Positions 1 through 9,278 of a stretch of 64,000 nucleotides of DNA are shown here, piece after piece. How positions within the stretch are numbered: position 1 is the stretch's first letter; each line of letters starts with the position of its first letter. Both the position numbers and the translations under genes were made by a program. This DNA comes from Balanoglossus misakiensis (Eukaryota; Hemichordata): NCBI GenBank assembly GCA_040954595.2, contig CM082584.2, positions 558,001 to 622,000 on the forward strand, given 5' to 3'. The notes beneath the pieces are model-generated. The model did not search any database. It was not told where the DNA came from and saw nothing but the letters and a program-made list of their open reading frames with translations.

Positions 1-1
1 C

Positions 2-277
2 AAGATACTACATGGCCTGGCGCCTGATTATTTAAATGAATTTTCCTATGTTTCTGAGATGTACAATTTTACCACTAGATCTGTCAGCAACGCTAATTTG
101 TATGTGCCCACTTTTAAAACAGCAACTGGGCAAAGGTCTTTTATGTATCGAGCAACAAATATCTGGAACAATATTCCCCTGTCTATAAGAAGCATATACA
201 GTCTGTCACAGTTCAAGTCACAACTACGTAACTTTTTTCACACTAAATTTATAAATGAAGGTTCATCACTTGATTAG
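2..277 (+). CDS. C-terminal end of LINE reverse-transcriptase polyprotein (partial)
   Basis: The frame is open from base 2 and ends at the tag at 275-277. It begins with the motif K-I-L-H-G-L-A-P-D-Y-L, the conserved C-terminal block seen after the reverse-transcriptase domain in CR1, L2 and Jockey-type LINEs. Further on it has the usual G-x-R-S-F-x-Y-R-A and W-N-x-I-P blocks and a final basic stretch containing F-K-S-Q-L-R. In the family this region follows the catalytic domain and has no known catalytic residues. The upstream endonuclease and RT domains are outside the window. The frame is undamaged to its natural stop, which suggests a fairly young copy. An internal ATG at 59 is not the real start. 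Confidence 0.8.
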   Translation, partial: KILHGLAPDYLNEFSYVSEMYNFTTRSVSNANLYVPTFKTATGQRSFMYRATNIWNNIPLSIRSIYSLSQFKSQLRNFFHTKFINEGSSLD

Positions 278-419
278 ATTTCATGAATGTTTCCGCCATT
301 GCGACTTGATTTGATTTTTTCAGTGTTTTTTTTTTCCTTGTTGTATTCATTCTCATTTTGCCTTTGAGGGCTCTGTTGTATATTACAATTCTACTTTGTA
401 ACACAGACTACCCTCTTTA

Positions 420-450
420 AATAAAGCATAATAATAATAATAATAATAAT
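420..450 (+). repeat. LINE polyadenylation signal and (AAT)n tail
   Basis: AATAAA lies at 420-425, and a run of about seven AAT/ATA trinucleotides at 428-450 ends at the first satellite base. Such 3' microsatellites are the usual termini of CR1/L2-type LINEs. Confidence 0.75.
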
Positions 451-1963
451 AAACACCGACGTTAGTTGGGGGCACGGCCTGCAGTACTGCCGGGTAACCT
501 GACATCGGCGTACCGCATATAATGTAGGGGGGGGGGGGACAGAACGGTTCAATACTACATTTATTAGATATCAGCTAATTTTGGACAATCATCTAAAATC
601 TAAATCATTTTTTCATATTTGGTTATCTGATGATGTATGAAATTTCCATTATATGTAAAAATGGTGCTGATTATAAAAAATGCACTCTGAATGAGCTGAT
701 TTAATACAAAATTGCGTTTTATTCGTTTTTGCACCAAAAAGGTCATTTTTAGGCAAAACATTCTTTATTTTTTTAATTCGGTGACCTGATCATATATAAA
801 CAATTGCTTGTATGTTAAAAGTTTTTATGACTTTTAAAAGCAGTGACACTGGCGGCATTCAACACGAAAATAACAATTTTAGCCACAATTTGGTCAAAAT
901 GGTAAATTTTTGAAAATTACAAAAATACCTGTTTTCTACATTTTTGGAAATCTGATGGAGTATAGAATGCTCTTCGTATATATATATCGATACAAATTCC
1001 ACAAAAAACGGCTAATTTGGCTCACTGCAGACAAAATTGCGTTTTACCAAATTTTCCTTGAAAATGTCATTTTTAGAAAAAAAAATAAAAAAACCTTTGT
1101 TTTTCGAATTTGGTGCCCTGATCATATATGACATGTTGATTATATGTTAAAACTTTCGACCACTCCAAAAATGCAGAGATATTGACGGAATTCAAGAAAA
1201 AATAGCCATTTTGGCCATATTTTGACAAAAATGGTAAATTTTTTAAAAATCATAAAAAATTAACTCTTTTCTTCATTTTCGGAAATATTATGGATAATGA
1301 AGTGTCGTTCTTTTGTAAAAAGTGCTGCAAATTCCAGAAAACGCGGTATAAATTGAATCACCCAAGACAAAATTACCATTTTCGACTTTTTTTCGAAAAA
1401 TTGTCTTTTTTACAAAATAAATAAGAATAAATTCTTTTCTTAGTTTCAAACGGGTAGAGATACTTTCCACACGGGTTTTCTTACATTGAATTTCCGTTCA
1501 TCAACTCAGATTTCCTACAGCATAAGTCGGCTAAAACCCCGGCACTCTAGAGCAGAAACACGCGTACAGAGATCACGTTGATCAAGTCAGATTTCCTACG
1601 GCATGGCTTGGCTAAAGCCCTGGCACTCTAGAGCAGAAACACGCGTACAGAGACCACGTTGATCTACTCACATTTCCTTCGGCCTGGCACGGCTGATGCC
1701 CCGGCACTATATATAGGACACAGACTGGCGTAAGTTAACAACGGTAATCACGTCGGGTTTCCTACGGCCTGGCTCAGCTGAAGCCCCGGCACTCTAGAGC
1801 AGAAACAGGCGTACATTGACCACGTTGATCAAGTCAGATTTCCTACGGCGTGACTCGGCTGGTGCACCGGCTCTATATGACACAGACTGGCGTAAGTTAT
1901 CAACGGTGATTACGTCGGATTTCCTACTGCCTGGTTTAGCTGAAGCCCCGGCACTTTAGAGCG
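451..1963 (+). repeat. Satellite unit, 3'-truncated by the BEL remnant
   Basis: The unit begins exactly where the LINE tail ends. Its poly-G tract is 12 G at 527-538, and the AT-rich half spans about 545-1495. The subrepeat region is short. The first subrepeat, with its 'cagcataagtcgg' start, is a hybrid whose end matches the third type, and it is followed directly by the fifth type, so about three subrepeats (roughly 243 bp) are missing. The satellite stops within the ninth subrepeat at about 1963. Confidence 0.85.
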
Positions 1964-1972
1964 AGACGTTCT

Positions 1973-2890
1973 TTGCCGAGTAGGATGCTGTCAGACAACG
2001 CATCGACTTATTTATCGGCTGCCAATGAAATCAAAACACTGTTTGATACGCCAGAAGTAAATGACTTTCTCGCCGCACATCGTGTACAATGGACGTTTAT
2101 ACCGAAGCGCGCGACCTGGTTTGGTGGCTTCTGGGAGAGGCTGATTGCTTTGACAAAGAATGCTATTAGGAAAACTCTCGGTCGAGCTAACCTAACCTTT
2201 GATGAACTCGCAACAGTTGTGACTGAAATTGAAGCCGTTTTAAACGACAGGCCGTTAACGTACGTGTCATCCAGTATAAACGACAACATTGGATTGACCC
2301 CAAATCACTTGCTACATGGCAGGACACTGACATCATTGCCGTACATCGAGATCACCGACGAAGAGGTGATTGACCCATCTTACTGTGATAATCGTGAAAT
2401 CAACAAAAGATATGAACATCTATCAAGATTACACGATCAATTTTGGCGAAGATGGTCGTCCGATTATCTGACTGCCCTACGTGAACGACATCCCACCAAA
2501 GGAACTCGTGATAATGTCATCAAGGTCGGAGATGTCGTGATAATACACAGTGACACTGACAAACGTCCGAAATGGCATTTAGGAGCTGTAACAAGGTTGA
2601 TCTTCGGTAATGATAAACTGGTACGATCTGCGGAGTTGAACACCGCAGGTGGTCCTACAAACCGACCTATCCATAAATTGTACCCATTGGAAGTTGTCTC
2701 CAAGGAGCTGTCAACTGTGTCTGGAGATAATACAGGTATTGGAGCAGATTCCAACACGAATACTGAAACAGTCGACACAGCTGGAGCCTCTGAAGATTCC
2801 TCGGTGAAGGCGGATGTTGTACCCCCGAGACGACCTGTCAGAGACTCTGCAGTTGCCGCTCGAGTACGAATAGCGGATCTCTCTATTTGA
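1973..2890 (+). CDS. pol: BEL/Pao Pol C-terminal fragment: integrase (5'-truncated) plus DUF5641-like domain
   Basis: The frame is open from the deletion junction. The first complete codon after the junction stop is TTG, so no native start is present; numbering here begins at that codon. Residues 3-11 (S-R-M-L-S-D-N-A-S) carry the second catalytic Asp of the integrase DDE triad (D8). G-G-F-W-E-R-L at 51-57 carries the catalytic Glu (E55). The first Asp lies in the lost part, so the integrase is incomplete. N-D-R-P-L-T at 91-96 and T-P-N-H-L-L-H-G-R at 109-117 are the usual BEL blocks. F-W-R-R-W at 157-161, V-G-D-V-V-I at 185-190 and H-K-L-Y-P-L-E mark the C-terminal DUF5641-type domain. The tail is Ser/Thr-rich. 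The stop is at 2888-2890. No frameshift is seen within the remnant. Confidence 0.82.
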   Translation: MPSRMLSDNASTYLSAANEIKTLFDTPEVNDFLAAHRVQWTFIPKRATWFGGFWERLIALTKNAIRKTLGRANLTFDELATVVTEIEAVLNDRPLTYVSSSINDNIGLTPNHLLHGRTLTSLPYIEITDEEVIDPSYCDNREINKRYEHLSRLHDQFWRRWSSDYLTALRERHPTKGTRDNVIKVGDVVIIHSDTDKRPKWHLGAVTRLIFGNDKLVRSAELNTAGGPTNRPIHKLYPLEVVSKELSTVSGDNTGIGADSNTNTETVDTAGASEDSSVKADVVPPRRPVRDSAVAARVRIADLSI

Positions 2891-3072
2891 CTTTGAAATT
2901 GGAAAACAATTTCGATCGCATTGTGACTGTTATCATGTTTACTGACACAATGAACATTAGTTTATTATCCTTGAACACTTTAGGTGACTTTAATCATATT
3001 TCATGTTATTTGATGTTTTTTTTTCTGACGATTTTCGAGACTTTCCTTTGCGCGGGGGAGAATATGGAGAAG
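2891..3072 (+). other. BEL 3' untranslated region with polypurine tract (3054-3072)
   Basis: This is a short AT-rich stretch after the pol stop. It ends in a purine run, five Gs followed by agaatatggagaag, immediately before the LTR. A polypurine tract in this position primes plus-strand synthesis in LTR retrotransposons. Its adjacency fixes the LTR start at 3073. Confidence 0.7.
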
Positions 3073-3207
3073 TGAGAGATTTACTCCAGAAGGATCACGT
3101 GACGGAAACTCTTACCCTATCAGAGTTGACTTTGTTTCCCGCCAAACTTTATACTTGTAGCAGATTTATTGTAATTTTTGAGTGTTTGCTCCGGCGTTCG
3201 TGGGACT

Positions 3208-3215
3208 TATATATA
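3208..3215 (+). promoter_or_regulatory. LTR TATA box
   Basis: TATATATA lies about 83 bp upstream of the LTR AATAAA (3291-3296), in the expected U3/R position. Its role is inferred from context. Confidence 0.5.
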
Positions 3216-3290
3216 ACCCAGTTTTGGCGCTTTCGTGCAGCTTTTTGTAAGGAGCTCTGTGGTGTTACTTTGTTGTTGGATTCAGATGGT

Positions 3291-3296
3291 AATAAA
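3291..3296 (+). terminator. LTR polyadenylation signal AATAAA
   Basis: A canonical hexamer about 100 bp before the LTR end, downstream of the TATA box. Confidence 0.5.
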
Positions 3297-3396
3297 CCAG
3301 TGTTTTACCTAGCACTGAATCGTTCGCTTCTTTTCCGACGTCAGTATACTCGAACCCCCTCCCGGGAGTATTGATCACTGCCACGATACTTCCACA

Positions 3397-5007
3397 CAAT
3401 TTGGTCAAAATAGTAAATTTTTGAAAATTACAAAAAATACCTGTTTTCTACATTTTCGGAAATCTGATGGAGTAAAGAATGCTCTTCGTATGTATATATC
3501 GATACAAATTCCACAAAAGACCGTCTAATTTGGCTCACTGCAGACAAAATTGCGTTTTACCAAATTTTCCTTGAAAATGTCATTTTTAGAAAAAATAAAT
3601 AAAAAAACCTTTGTTCTTCGAATTTGGTGCCCTGATCATATATGACATGTTGATTGTATGTTAAAACTTTCGACCACTCCAAAAATGCAGATATATTGAC
3701 GGAATTCGAGAAAAATTAGCCATTTTGACCATATTTTGACAAAAATGGTAAATTTTTAAAAAATCATAAAAAAATAACTCTTTTCTTCATTTTCGGAAAT
3801 ATTATGAAGCATGAAGTGTCGTTCTCTTGCAAAAAGTGCTGCAAATTCCAGAAAAGGCGGTATAATTTGAATCACCCAAGACAAAATTACCATTTTCAAC
3901 TTTTTTTGGAAAAATTGTCTTTTTTACAAAATAAATAAGAATAAATTCTTTTCTTAGTTTCAAACGGGTAGAGATACTTTCCACACGGGTTTTCTAACAT
4001 TGAATTTCCGTTCATCAACTCAGATTTCCTACAGCATAAGTCGGCTAAAACCCTGACACTCTAGAGCAGAAACAGTTGCACACTGGTAACGTTGAACAAG
4101 TCGATTTTTCTACGGCCTGGCTCCGCTAAATGTCCGTCACAATATGACAGACACTAGCGTACGTTAGCAACGGTGATCAAGTCAGATTTTCTACGGCATG
4201 GCTTGGATAAAGCCCCGGCACTCTAGAGCAGAAAAACGCGTACAGAGACCACGTTGATCAAGTCTGATCTCCTACGGCTTGGCTCGACTGAAACCCCGGC
4301 ACACTATGACAGACACTAGCGTTCGTTAGCAACGTTGATTAAGTCAGATTTCCTACGGCATGGCTTGGCCCTGGCACTCTAGAGCAGAAACACGCGTACA
4401 GAGACCACGTTGATCTACTCACATTTCCTTCGGCCTGGCACTGCTGATGCCCCGGCACTATATATAGGACACAGACTGGCGTAAGTTAACAACGGTAATC
4501 ACGTCGGGTTTCCTACGGCCTGGCTCAGCTGAAGCCCCGGCACTCTAGAGCAGAAACATGCGTACATTGACCACGTTGATCAAGTCAGATTTCCTATGGC
4601 GTGACTCGGCTGGTGCACCGGCTCTATATGACACAGACTGGCGTAAGTTATCAATGGTGATTACGTCGGATTTCCTACGGCCTGGTTTAGCTGAAGCCCC
4701 GGCACTTTAGAGCGGAAACACGCGTACATTGACCACGATGATCAAGTCAGATCTCCTACGGCCTGGCTCGACAAAAACCCCGGCACACCATGACAGACAC
4801 TAGCGTTCGTTAGCAACGGTGATCAAGTCGGATTTCCTTCGGCCTGGCTCTGCAAAAGACCCGACACTCTAGTACAAAGACGTTGGCTAAGTCGGGCAAA
4901 CCGAAGAGAGAAAGTCACAGCGGGTCAACACTCGACATTTGTTCGGGTAGGACTGCATTATTGCCTGTCAATTTATAGAGAAAGCCCGAATTTAACCAGG
5001 GCGCTTC
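3397..5007 (+). repeat. Satellite unit, 5'-truncated (resumes after the BEL LTR)
   Basis: It starts inside the first AT-rich repeat (the 'aatttggtcaaaat' point). It then has a complete second and third AT-rich repeat, the full subrepeat series and the tail. A 6-bp deletion at about 4370 removes 'ctaaag' from the fifth subrepeat. It belongs to the outer satellite subfamily ('ttcgggtagg' in the tail). Confidence 0.85.
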
Positions 5008-5085
5008 AAACACCGACGTTAGTTGGGGGCACGGCCTGCAGTACTGCCGGGTAAGTTCACATCGGCGTACCGCATATAATGTAGA

Positions 5086-5090
5086 GGGGG
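5086..5090 (+). repeat. Unit poly-G tract (variable among units)
   Basis: It is only 5 G here and 7-14 in most units. At 9355-9374 and 60151-60171 it is a T-interrupted double run (7G-T-12G and 9G-T-11G), with the complement (10C-A-11C) at about 55186-55207. Length changes unit by unit, as expected for a slipping homopolymer. Longer versions could fold as G-quadruplex. Confidence 0.8.
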
Positions 5091-5164
5091 AACAGAACGG
5101 TTCAATACTACATTTATTAGATATCAGCTAATTTTGGACAATCATCTAAAATCTAAATCATTTT

Positions 5165-6031
5165 TTCATATTTGGATATCTGATGATGTATGAAATTTCC
5201 ATTATTTGTAAACATGGTGCTGATTATAAAAAATGCACTCTGAATGAGCTGATTTAATACAAAATTGCGTTTTATTCGTTTTTGCACCAAAAAGGTCATT
5301 TTTAGGCAAAACATTCTTTATTTTATTAATTCGGTGACCTGATCATATATAAACAATTGCTTGTATGTTAAAAGTTTTTATGACTTTTAAAAGCAATGAC
5401 ACTGGCGGCATTCAACACGAAAATAAAAATTTTAGCCACAATTTGGTCAAAATGGTAAATTTTTGAAAATTACAAAAAATACCTGTTTTCTACATTTTCG
5501 GAAATCTGATGGAGTATAGAATGCTCTTCGTATGTATATATCGATACAAATTCCACAAAAGACCGTCTAATTTGGCTCACTGCAGACAAAATTGCGTTTT
5601 ACCAAATTTTCCTTGAAAATGTCATTTTTAGAAAAAAAAAAATAAAAAAACCTTTGTTCTTCGAATTTGGTGCCCTGATCATATATGACATGTTGATTGT
5701 ATGTTAAGACTTTCGACCACTCCAAAAATGCAGAGATATTGACGGAATTCAAGAAAAAATAGCCATTTTGGCCATATTTTGACAAAATGGTAAATTTTTA
5801 AAAAATCATAAAAAATAACTCTTTTCTTATTTTTTCGGAAATATTATGGAGCATGAAGTGTCGTTCTCTTGTAAAAAGTGCTGCAAATTCCAGAAAAGGC
5901 GGTATAATTTAAATCACCCAAGACAAAATTACCATTTTCGACTTGTTTTCGAAAAATTGTCTTTTTTACAAAATAAATAAGAATAAATTCTTTTCTTAGT
6001 TTCAAACGGGTAGAGATACTTTCCACACGGG
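5165..6031 (+). repeat. Three diverged ~335-bp repeats inside the AT-rich half of the unit
   Basis: In the reference unit 'tgatcatatat' recurs at 5340 and 5676 (336 bp apart). 'caaaatggtaaat' recurs at about 5448 and 5783. The 'gatat/gaaat...ctgatg' block starts at 5175, 5501 and 5838. The third copy is shorter. Each copy differs strongly from the others but is nearly constant between satellite units, so the internal triplication is older than the spread of the 2-kb unit. Confidence 0.8.
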
Positions 6032-6062
6032 TTTTCTAACATTGAATTCCCGTTCATCAACT

Positions 6063-6935
6063 CAGATTTCCTACAGCATAAGTCGGCTAAAACCCTGACA
6101 CTCTAGAGCAGAAACAGTTGCACACTGGTAACGTTGAACAAGTCGATTTTTCTACTGCCTGGCTCGGCTAAATCTCCGTCACAATATGACAGACACTAGC
6201 GTACGTTAGCAACGGTGATAAAGTCAGATTTTCTACGGCATGGCTTGGATAAAGCCCCGGCACTCTAGAGCAGAAACACGCGTACAGAGAGCACGTTGAT
6301 CAAGTCTGATCTCCTACGGCTTGGCTCGACTAAAACCCCGGCACACTATGACAGACACTAGCGTTAGTAAGCAACGTTGATCAAGTCAGATTTCCTACGG
6401 CATGGCTTGGCTAAAGCCCTGGCACTCTAGAGCAGAAACACGCGTACAGAGACCACGTTGATCTACTCACATTTCCTTCGGCCTGGCACGGCTGATGCCC
6501 CGGCACTATATATAGGACACAGACTGGCGTAAGTTAACAACGGTAATCACGTCGGGTTTCCTACGGCCTGGCTCAGCTGAAGCCCCGGCACTCTAGAGCA
6601 GAAACAGGCGTACATTGACCACGTTGATCAAGTCAGATTTCCTACGGCGTGACTCGGCAGGTGCACCGGCTCTATATGACACAGACTAGCGTAAGTTATC
6701 AACGGTGATTACGTCGGATTTCCTACGGCCTGGTTTAGCTGAAGCCCCGGCACTTTAGAGCGGAAACACGCGTACATTGACCACGATGATCAATTCAGAT
6801 CTCCTACGGCCTGGCTCGACTAAAACCCCGGCACACCATGACAGACACTAGCGTTCGTTAGCAACGGTGATCAAGTCTGATTTCCTTCGGCCTGGCTCTG
6901 CAAAAGACCCGACACTCTAGTACAAAGACGTTGGC
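6063..6935 (+). repeat. 81-83 bp subrepeats in alternating A/B types
   Basis: Ten full subrepeats and one truncated subrepeat, each opening with a version of 'cagatttcctacggc'. Odd members carry an XbaI-containing core ('ctctagagcagaaac'). Even members carry a 'gacagacactagcgt' core. The dimer is about 166 bp and the four-mer is 328 bp. One even member carries a 'ctatatatag' variant. Deletions and duplications among units occur in whole dimers or four-mers, as expected from unequal exchange or slippage. Confidence 0.88.
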
Positions 6936-7055
6936 TAAGTCGAGCAAACCGAAGAGGGAAAGTCACAGAGGGTCAACACTCGACATTTGTTCGGGTAGGA
7001 CTGCATTATTGCCTGTCAATTTATAGAGAAAGCTCGAATTTAACCAGGGCGTTTC

Positions 7056-9278
7056 AAACACCGACGTTAGTTGGGGGCACGGCCTGCAGTACTGCCGGGT
7101 AAGCTGACATCGGCGTACCGCATGTAATGTAGGGGGGGGGGGAAACAGAACGGTTTAATACTACATTTATCAGATATCAGCTAATTTTGGACAATCATCT
7201 TAAATCTAATTCATTTTTTCATATTTGGATATCTGATGATGTATGAAATTTCCATTATATGTAAAAATGGTGCTGATTATAAAAATGCACTCTGAATGAG
7301 CTGATTTAATACAAAATTGCGTTTTATTCGTTTTTGCACCAAAAAGGTCATTTTTAGGCAAAACATTCTTTATTTTTTTAATTCGGTGACCTGATCATAT
7401 ATAAACAATTGCTTGTATGTTAAAAGTTTTTATGACTTTTAAAAGCAGTGACACTGGCGGCATTCAACACGAAAATAACAATTTTAGCCACAATTTGGTC
7501 AAAATGGTAAATTTTTAAAAATTACAAAAAAATACCTGTTTTCTACATTTTCGGAAATCTGATGGAGTATAGAATGCTCTTCGTATGTATATATCGATAC
7601 AAATTCTAAAAAAAAAGACCGTCTAATTTGGCTCACTGCAGGCAAAATTGCGTTTTACCAAATTTTCCTTGAAAATGTCACTTTTAGAAGAAAAAAAAAT
7701 AAAAAAACCTTTGTTCTTCGAATTTGGTGCCCTGATCATATATGACATGTTGATTGTATGTTAAAACTTTCGACCACTCCAAAAATGCAGATATATTGAC
7801 GGAATTCAAGAAAAAATAGCCATTTTGGCCATATTTTGACAAAAATGTAAATTTTTAAAAAATCATAAAAAAATTATTCTTTTCTTCATTTTCCGAAATA
7901 TTATGGAGCATGAAGTGTCGTTCTCTTGTAAGAAGTGCAGCGAATTCCAGAAAAGGCGGTATAATTTTAATCACCCAAGACAAAATTACCATTTTCGACT
8001 TTTTTTCGAAAAATTGTCTTTTTTACAAAATAAATAAGAATAAATTCTTTTCTTAGTTTCAAACGGGTAGAGATACTTTCCACAAGGGTTTTCTAACATT
8101 GAATTCCCGTTCATCAACTCAGATTTCCTACAGCATAAGTCGGCTAAAACCCTGACACTCTAGAGCAGAAACAGTTGCACACTGGTAACGTTGAACAAGT
8201 CGATTTTTCTATGGCCTGGCTCGGCTAAATCTCCGTCACAATATGACAGACACTAGCGTACGTTAGCAACGGTGATCAAGTCAGATTTTCTACGGCATGG
8301 CTTAGATAAAGCCCCGGCACTCTAGAGCAGAAACACGCGTACAGAGACCACGTTGATCAAGTCTGATCTCCTACGGCTTGGCTCGACTAAAACCCCGGCA
8401 CACTATGACAGACACTAGCGTTCGTTAGCAACGTTGATCAAGTCAGATTTCCTACGGCATGGCTTGGCTAAAGCCCTGGCACTCTAGAGCAGAAACACGC
8501 GTACAGAGACCACGTTGATCTACTCACATTTCCTTCGGCCTGGCACGGCTGATGCCCCGGCACTATATATAGGACACAGACTGGCGTAAGTTAACAACGG
8601 TAATCACGTCGGGTTTCCTACGGCCTGGCTCAGCTGAAGCCCCGGCACTCTAGAGCAGAAACAGGCGTACATTGACCACGTTGATCAAGTCAGATTTCCT
8701 ACGGCGTGACTCGGCTGGTGCACCGGCTCTATATGACACAGACAGGCGTAAGTTATCAACGGTGATTACGTCGGATTTCCTACGGCCTGGTTTAGCTGAA
8801 GCCCCGGCACTTTAGAGCGGAAACACGCGTACAAAAACCACGTTGATCTACTCACATTTCCTTCGGCCTGGCACGGCTGATGCCCCGGCACTATATATAG
8901 GACACAGACTGGCGTAAGTTAACAACGGTAATCACGTCGGGTTTCCTGCGGCCTGGCTCAGCTGAAGCCCCGGTGCTCTAGAGCAGAAACAGGCGTACAT
9001 TGACCACGTTGATCAAGTCAGATCTCCTACGGCCTGGCTCGACTAAAACCCCGGCACACCATGACAGACACTAGCGTTCGTTAGCAACGGTGATCAAGTC
9101 GGATTTCCTTCGGCCTGGCTCTGCAAAAGACCCGACACTCTAGTACAAAGACGTTGGCTAAGTCGGGCAAACCGAAGAGGGAAAGTCACAGCGGGTCAAC
9201 ACTCGACATTTGTTTGGGTAGGACTGCATTATTGCCTGTCAATTTATAGAGGAAGCCCGAATTTAACCAGGGCGTTTC
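7056..9278 (+). repeat. Satellite unit with subrepeat expansion (2223 bp)
   Basis: The G tract is 11. The 'ctatatatag' subrepeat occurs twice, at 8563 and 8891, exactly 328 bp apart, so the unit has gained subrepeats relative to the 2048-bp reference. It has mixed inner/outer variants ('tttatcagatatc' with 'ttcgggtagg'-type tails nearby). Confidence 0.87.

Larger units (their letters stand above)
1..450 (+). mobile_element. 3' end of a CR1/L2/Jockey-type LINE
   Basis: The segment holds the last 92 codons of a reverse-transcriptase ORF, a 3' UTR of about 150 bp, an AATAAA at 420-425 and a trinucleotide tail that runs straight into the satellite at 451. A short-repeat tail rather than poly-A is typical of CR1/L2-like elements. 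The 5' part lies outside the window, so target-site duplications cannot be checked. The clade is assigned only from the C-terminal protein motif and the tail type. Confidence 0.8.
1964..3396 (+). mobile_element. BEL/Pao LTR retrotransposon remnant (pol 3' end plus 3' LTR)
   Basis: This is the 3' part of an LTR element: integrase and its C-terminal domain, a 160-bp untranslated stretch, a polypurine tract and a 324-bp 3' LTR. Everything upstream is gone (5' LTR, gag, protease, RT, RNase H and the start of integrase). The satellite left of it stops late in a unit (offset about 1.75 kb), while the satellite right of it resumes at offset about 0.43 kb. About 0.74 kb of satellite is therefore also missing, so the left edge is a deletion junction, not an insertion edge. 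The element cannot move by itself. Confidence 0.8.
3073..3396 (+). repeat. BEL/Pao 3' long terminal repeat
   Basis: The segment begins TGAGAG directly after the polypurine tract and ends CCACA where satellite sequence resumes, giving the canonical TG...CA ends. It contains a TATA-like box at 3208-3215 and an AATAAA at 3291-3296 in the right order for an LTR. There is no partner LTR in the window to measure divergence against. The right edge is uncertain by 2 bp because 'ca' is shared with the satellite. Confidence 0.72.
5008..7055 (+). repeat. Satellite unit, near-consensus (2048 bp, reference unit)
   Basis: This complete unit is useful as a reference. The GC-rich lead with palindrome GCAGTACTGC lies at about 5038-5047, and a short G run at 5086-5090. 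AT-rich repeats are at about 5165-5500, 5501-5837 and 5838-6031. Subrepeats run about 6063-6935 and the tail 6936-7055. It has the outer subfamily variants ('tttattagatatc', 'ttcgggtagg'). Confidence 0.9.

Noticed and set aside
1288-1470. A 60-codon ORF (starting M-E-S-I-S-T-R-L) recurring in nearly every unit, plus similar 61-81 codon ORFs
   Set aside because: They lie in AT-rich satellite, follow unit orientation and break with single indels. They recur only because the units do. No signal or domain is recognisable and substitutions do not favour synonymous sites.
3003-3374. 123-codon ORF across the BEL LTR
   Set aside because: It runs over the polypurine tract, the LTR edge, the TATA box and the poly-A signal. 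It has no recognisable domain.
5173-5200. Hammerhead ribozyme core look-alike ('ctgatga' then 'gaaa')
   Set aside because: Only five bases separate the two core boxes and they cannot form stem II. The related copies of the repeat do not keep the core.
6063-6935. CRISPR-like array
   Set aside because: The 81-bp subrepeats are contiguous and diverged, with no unique spacers, in eukaryotic DNA without cas genes.
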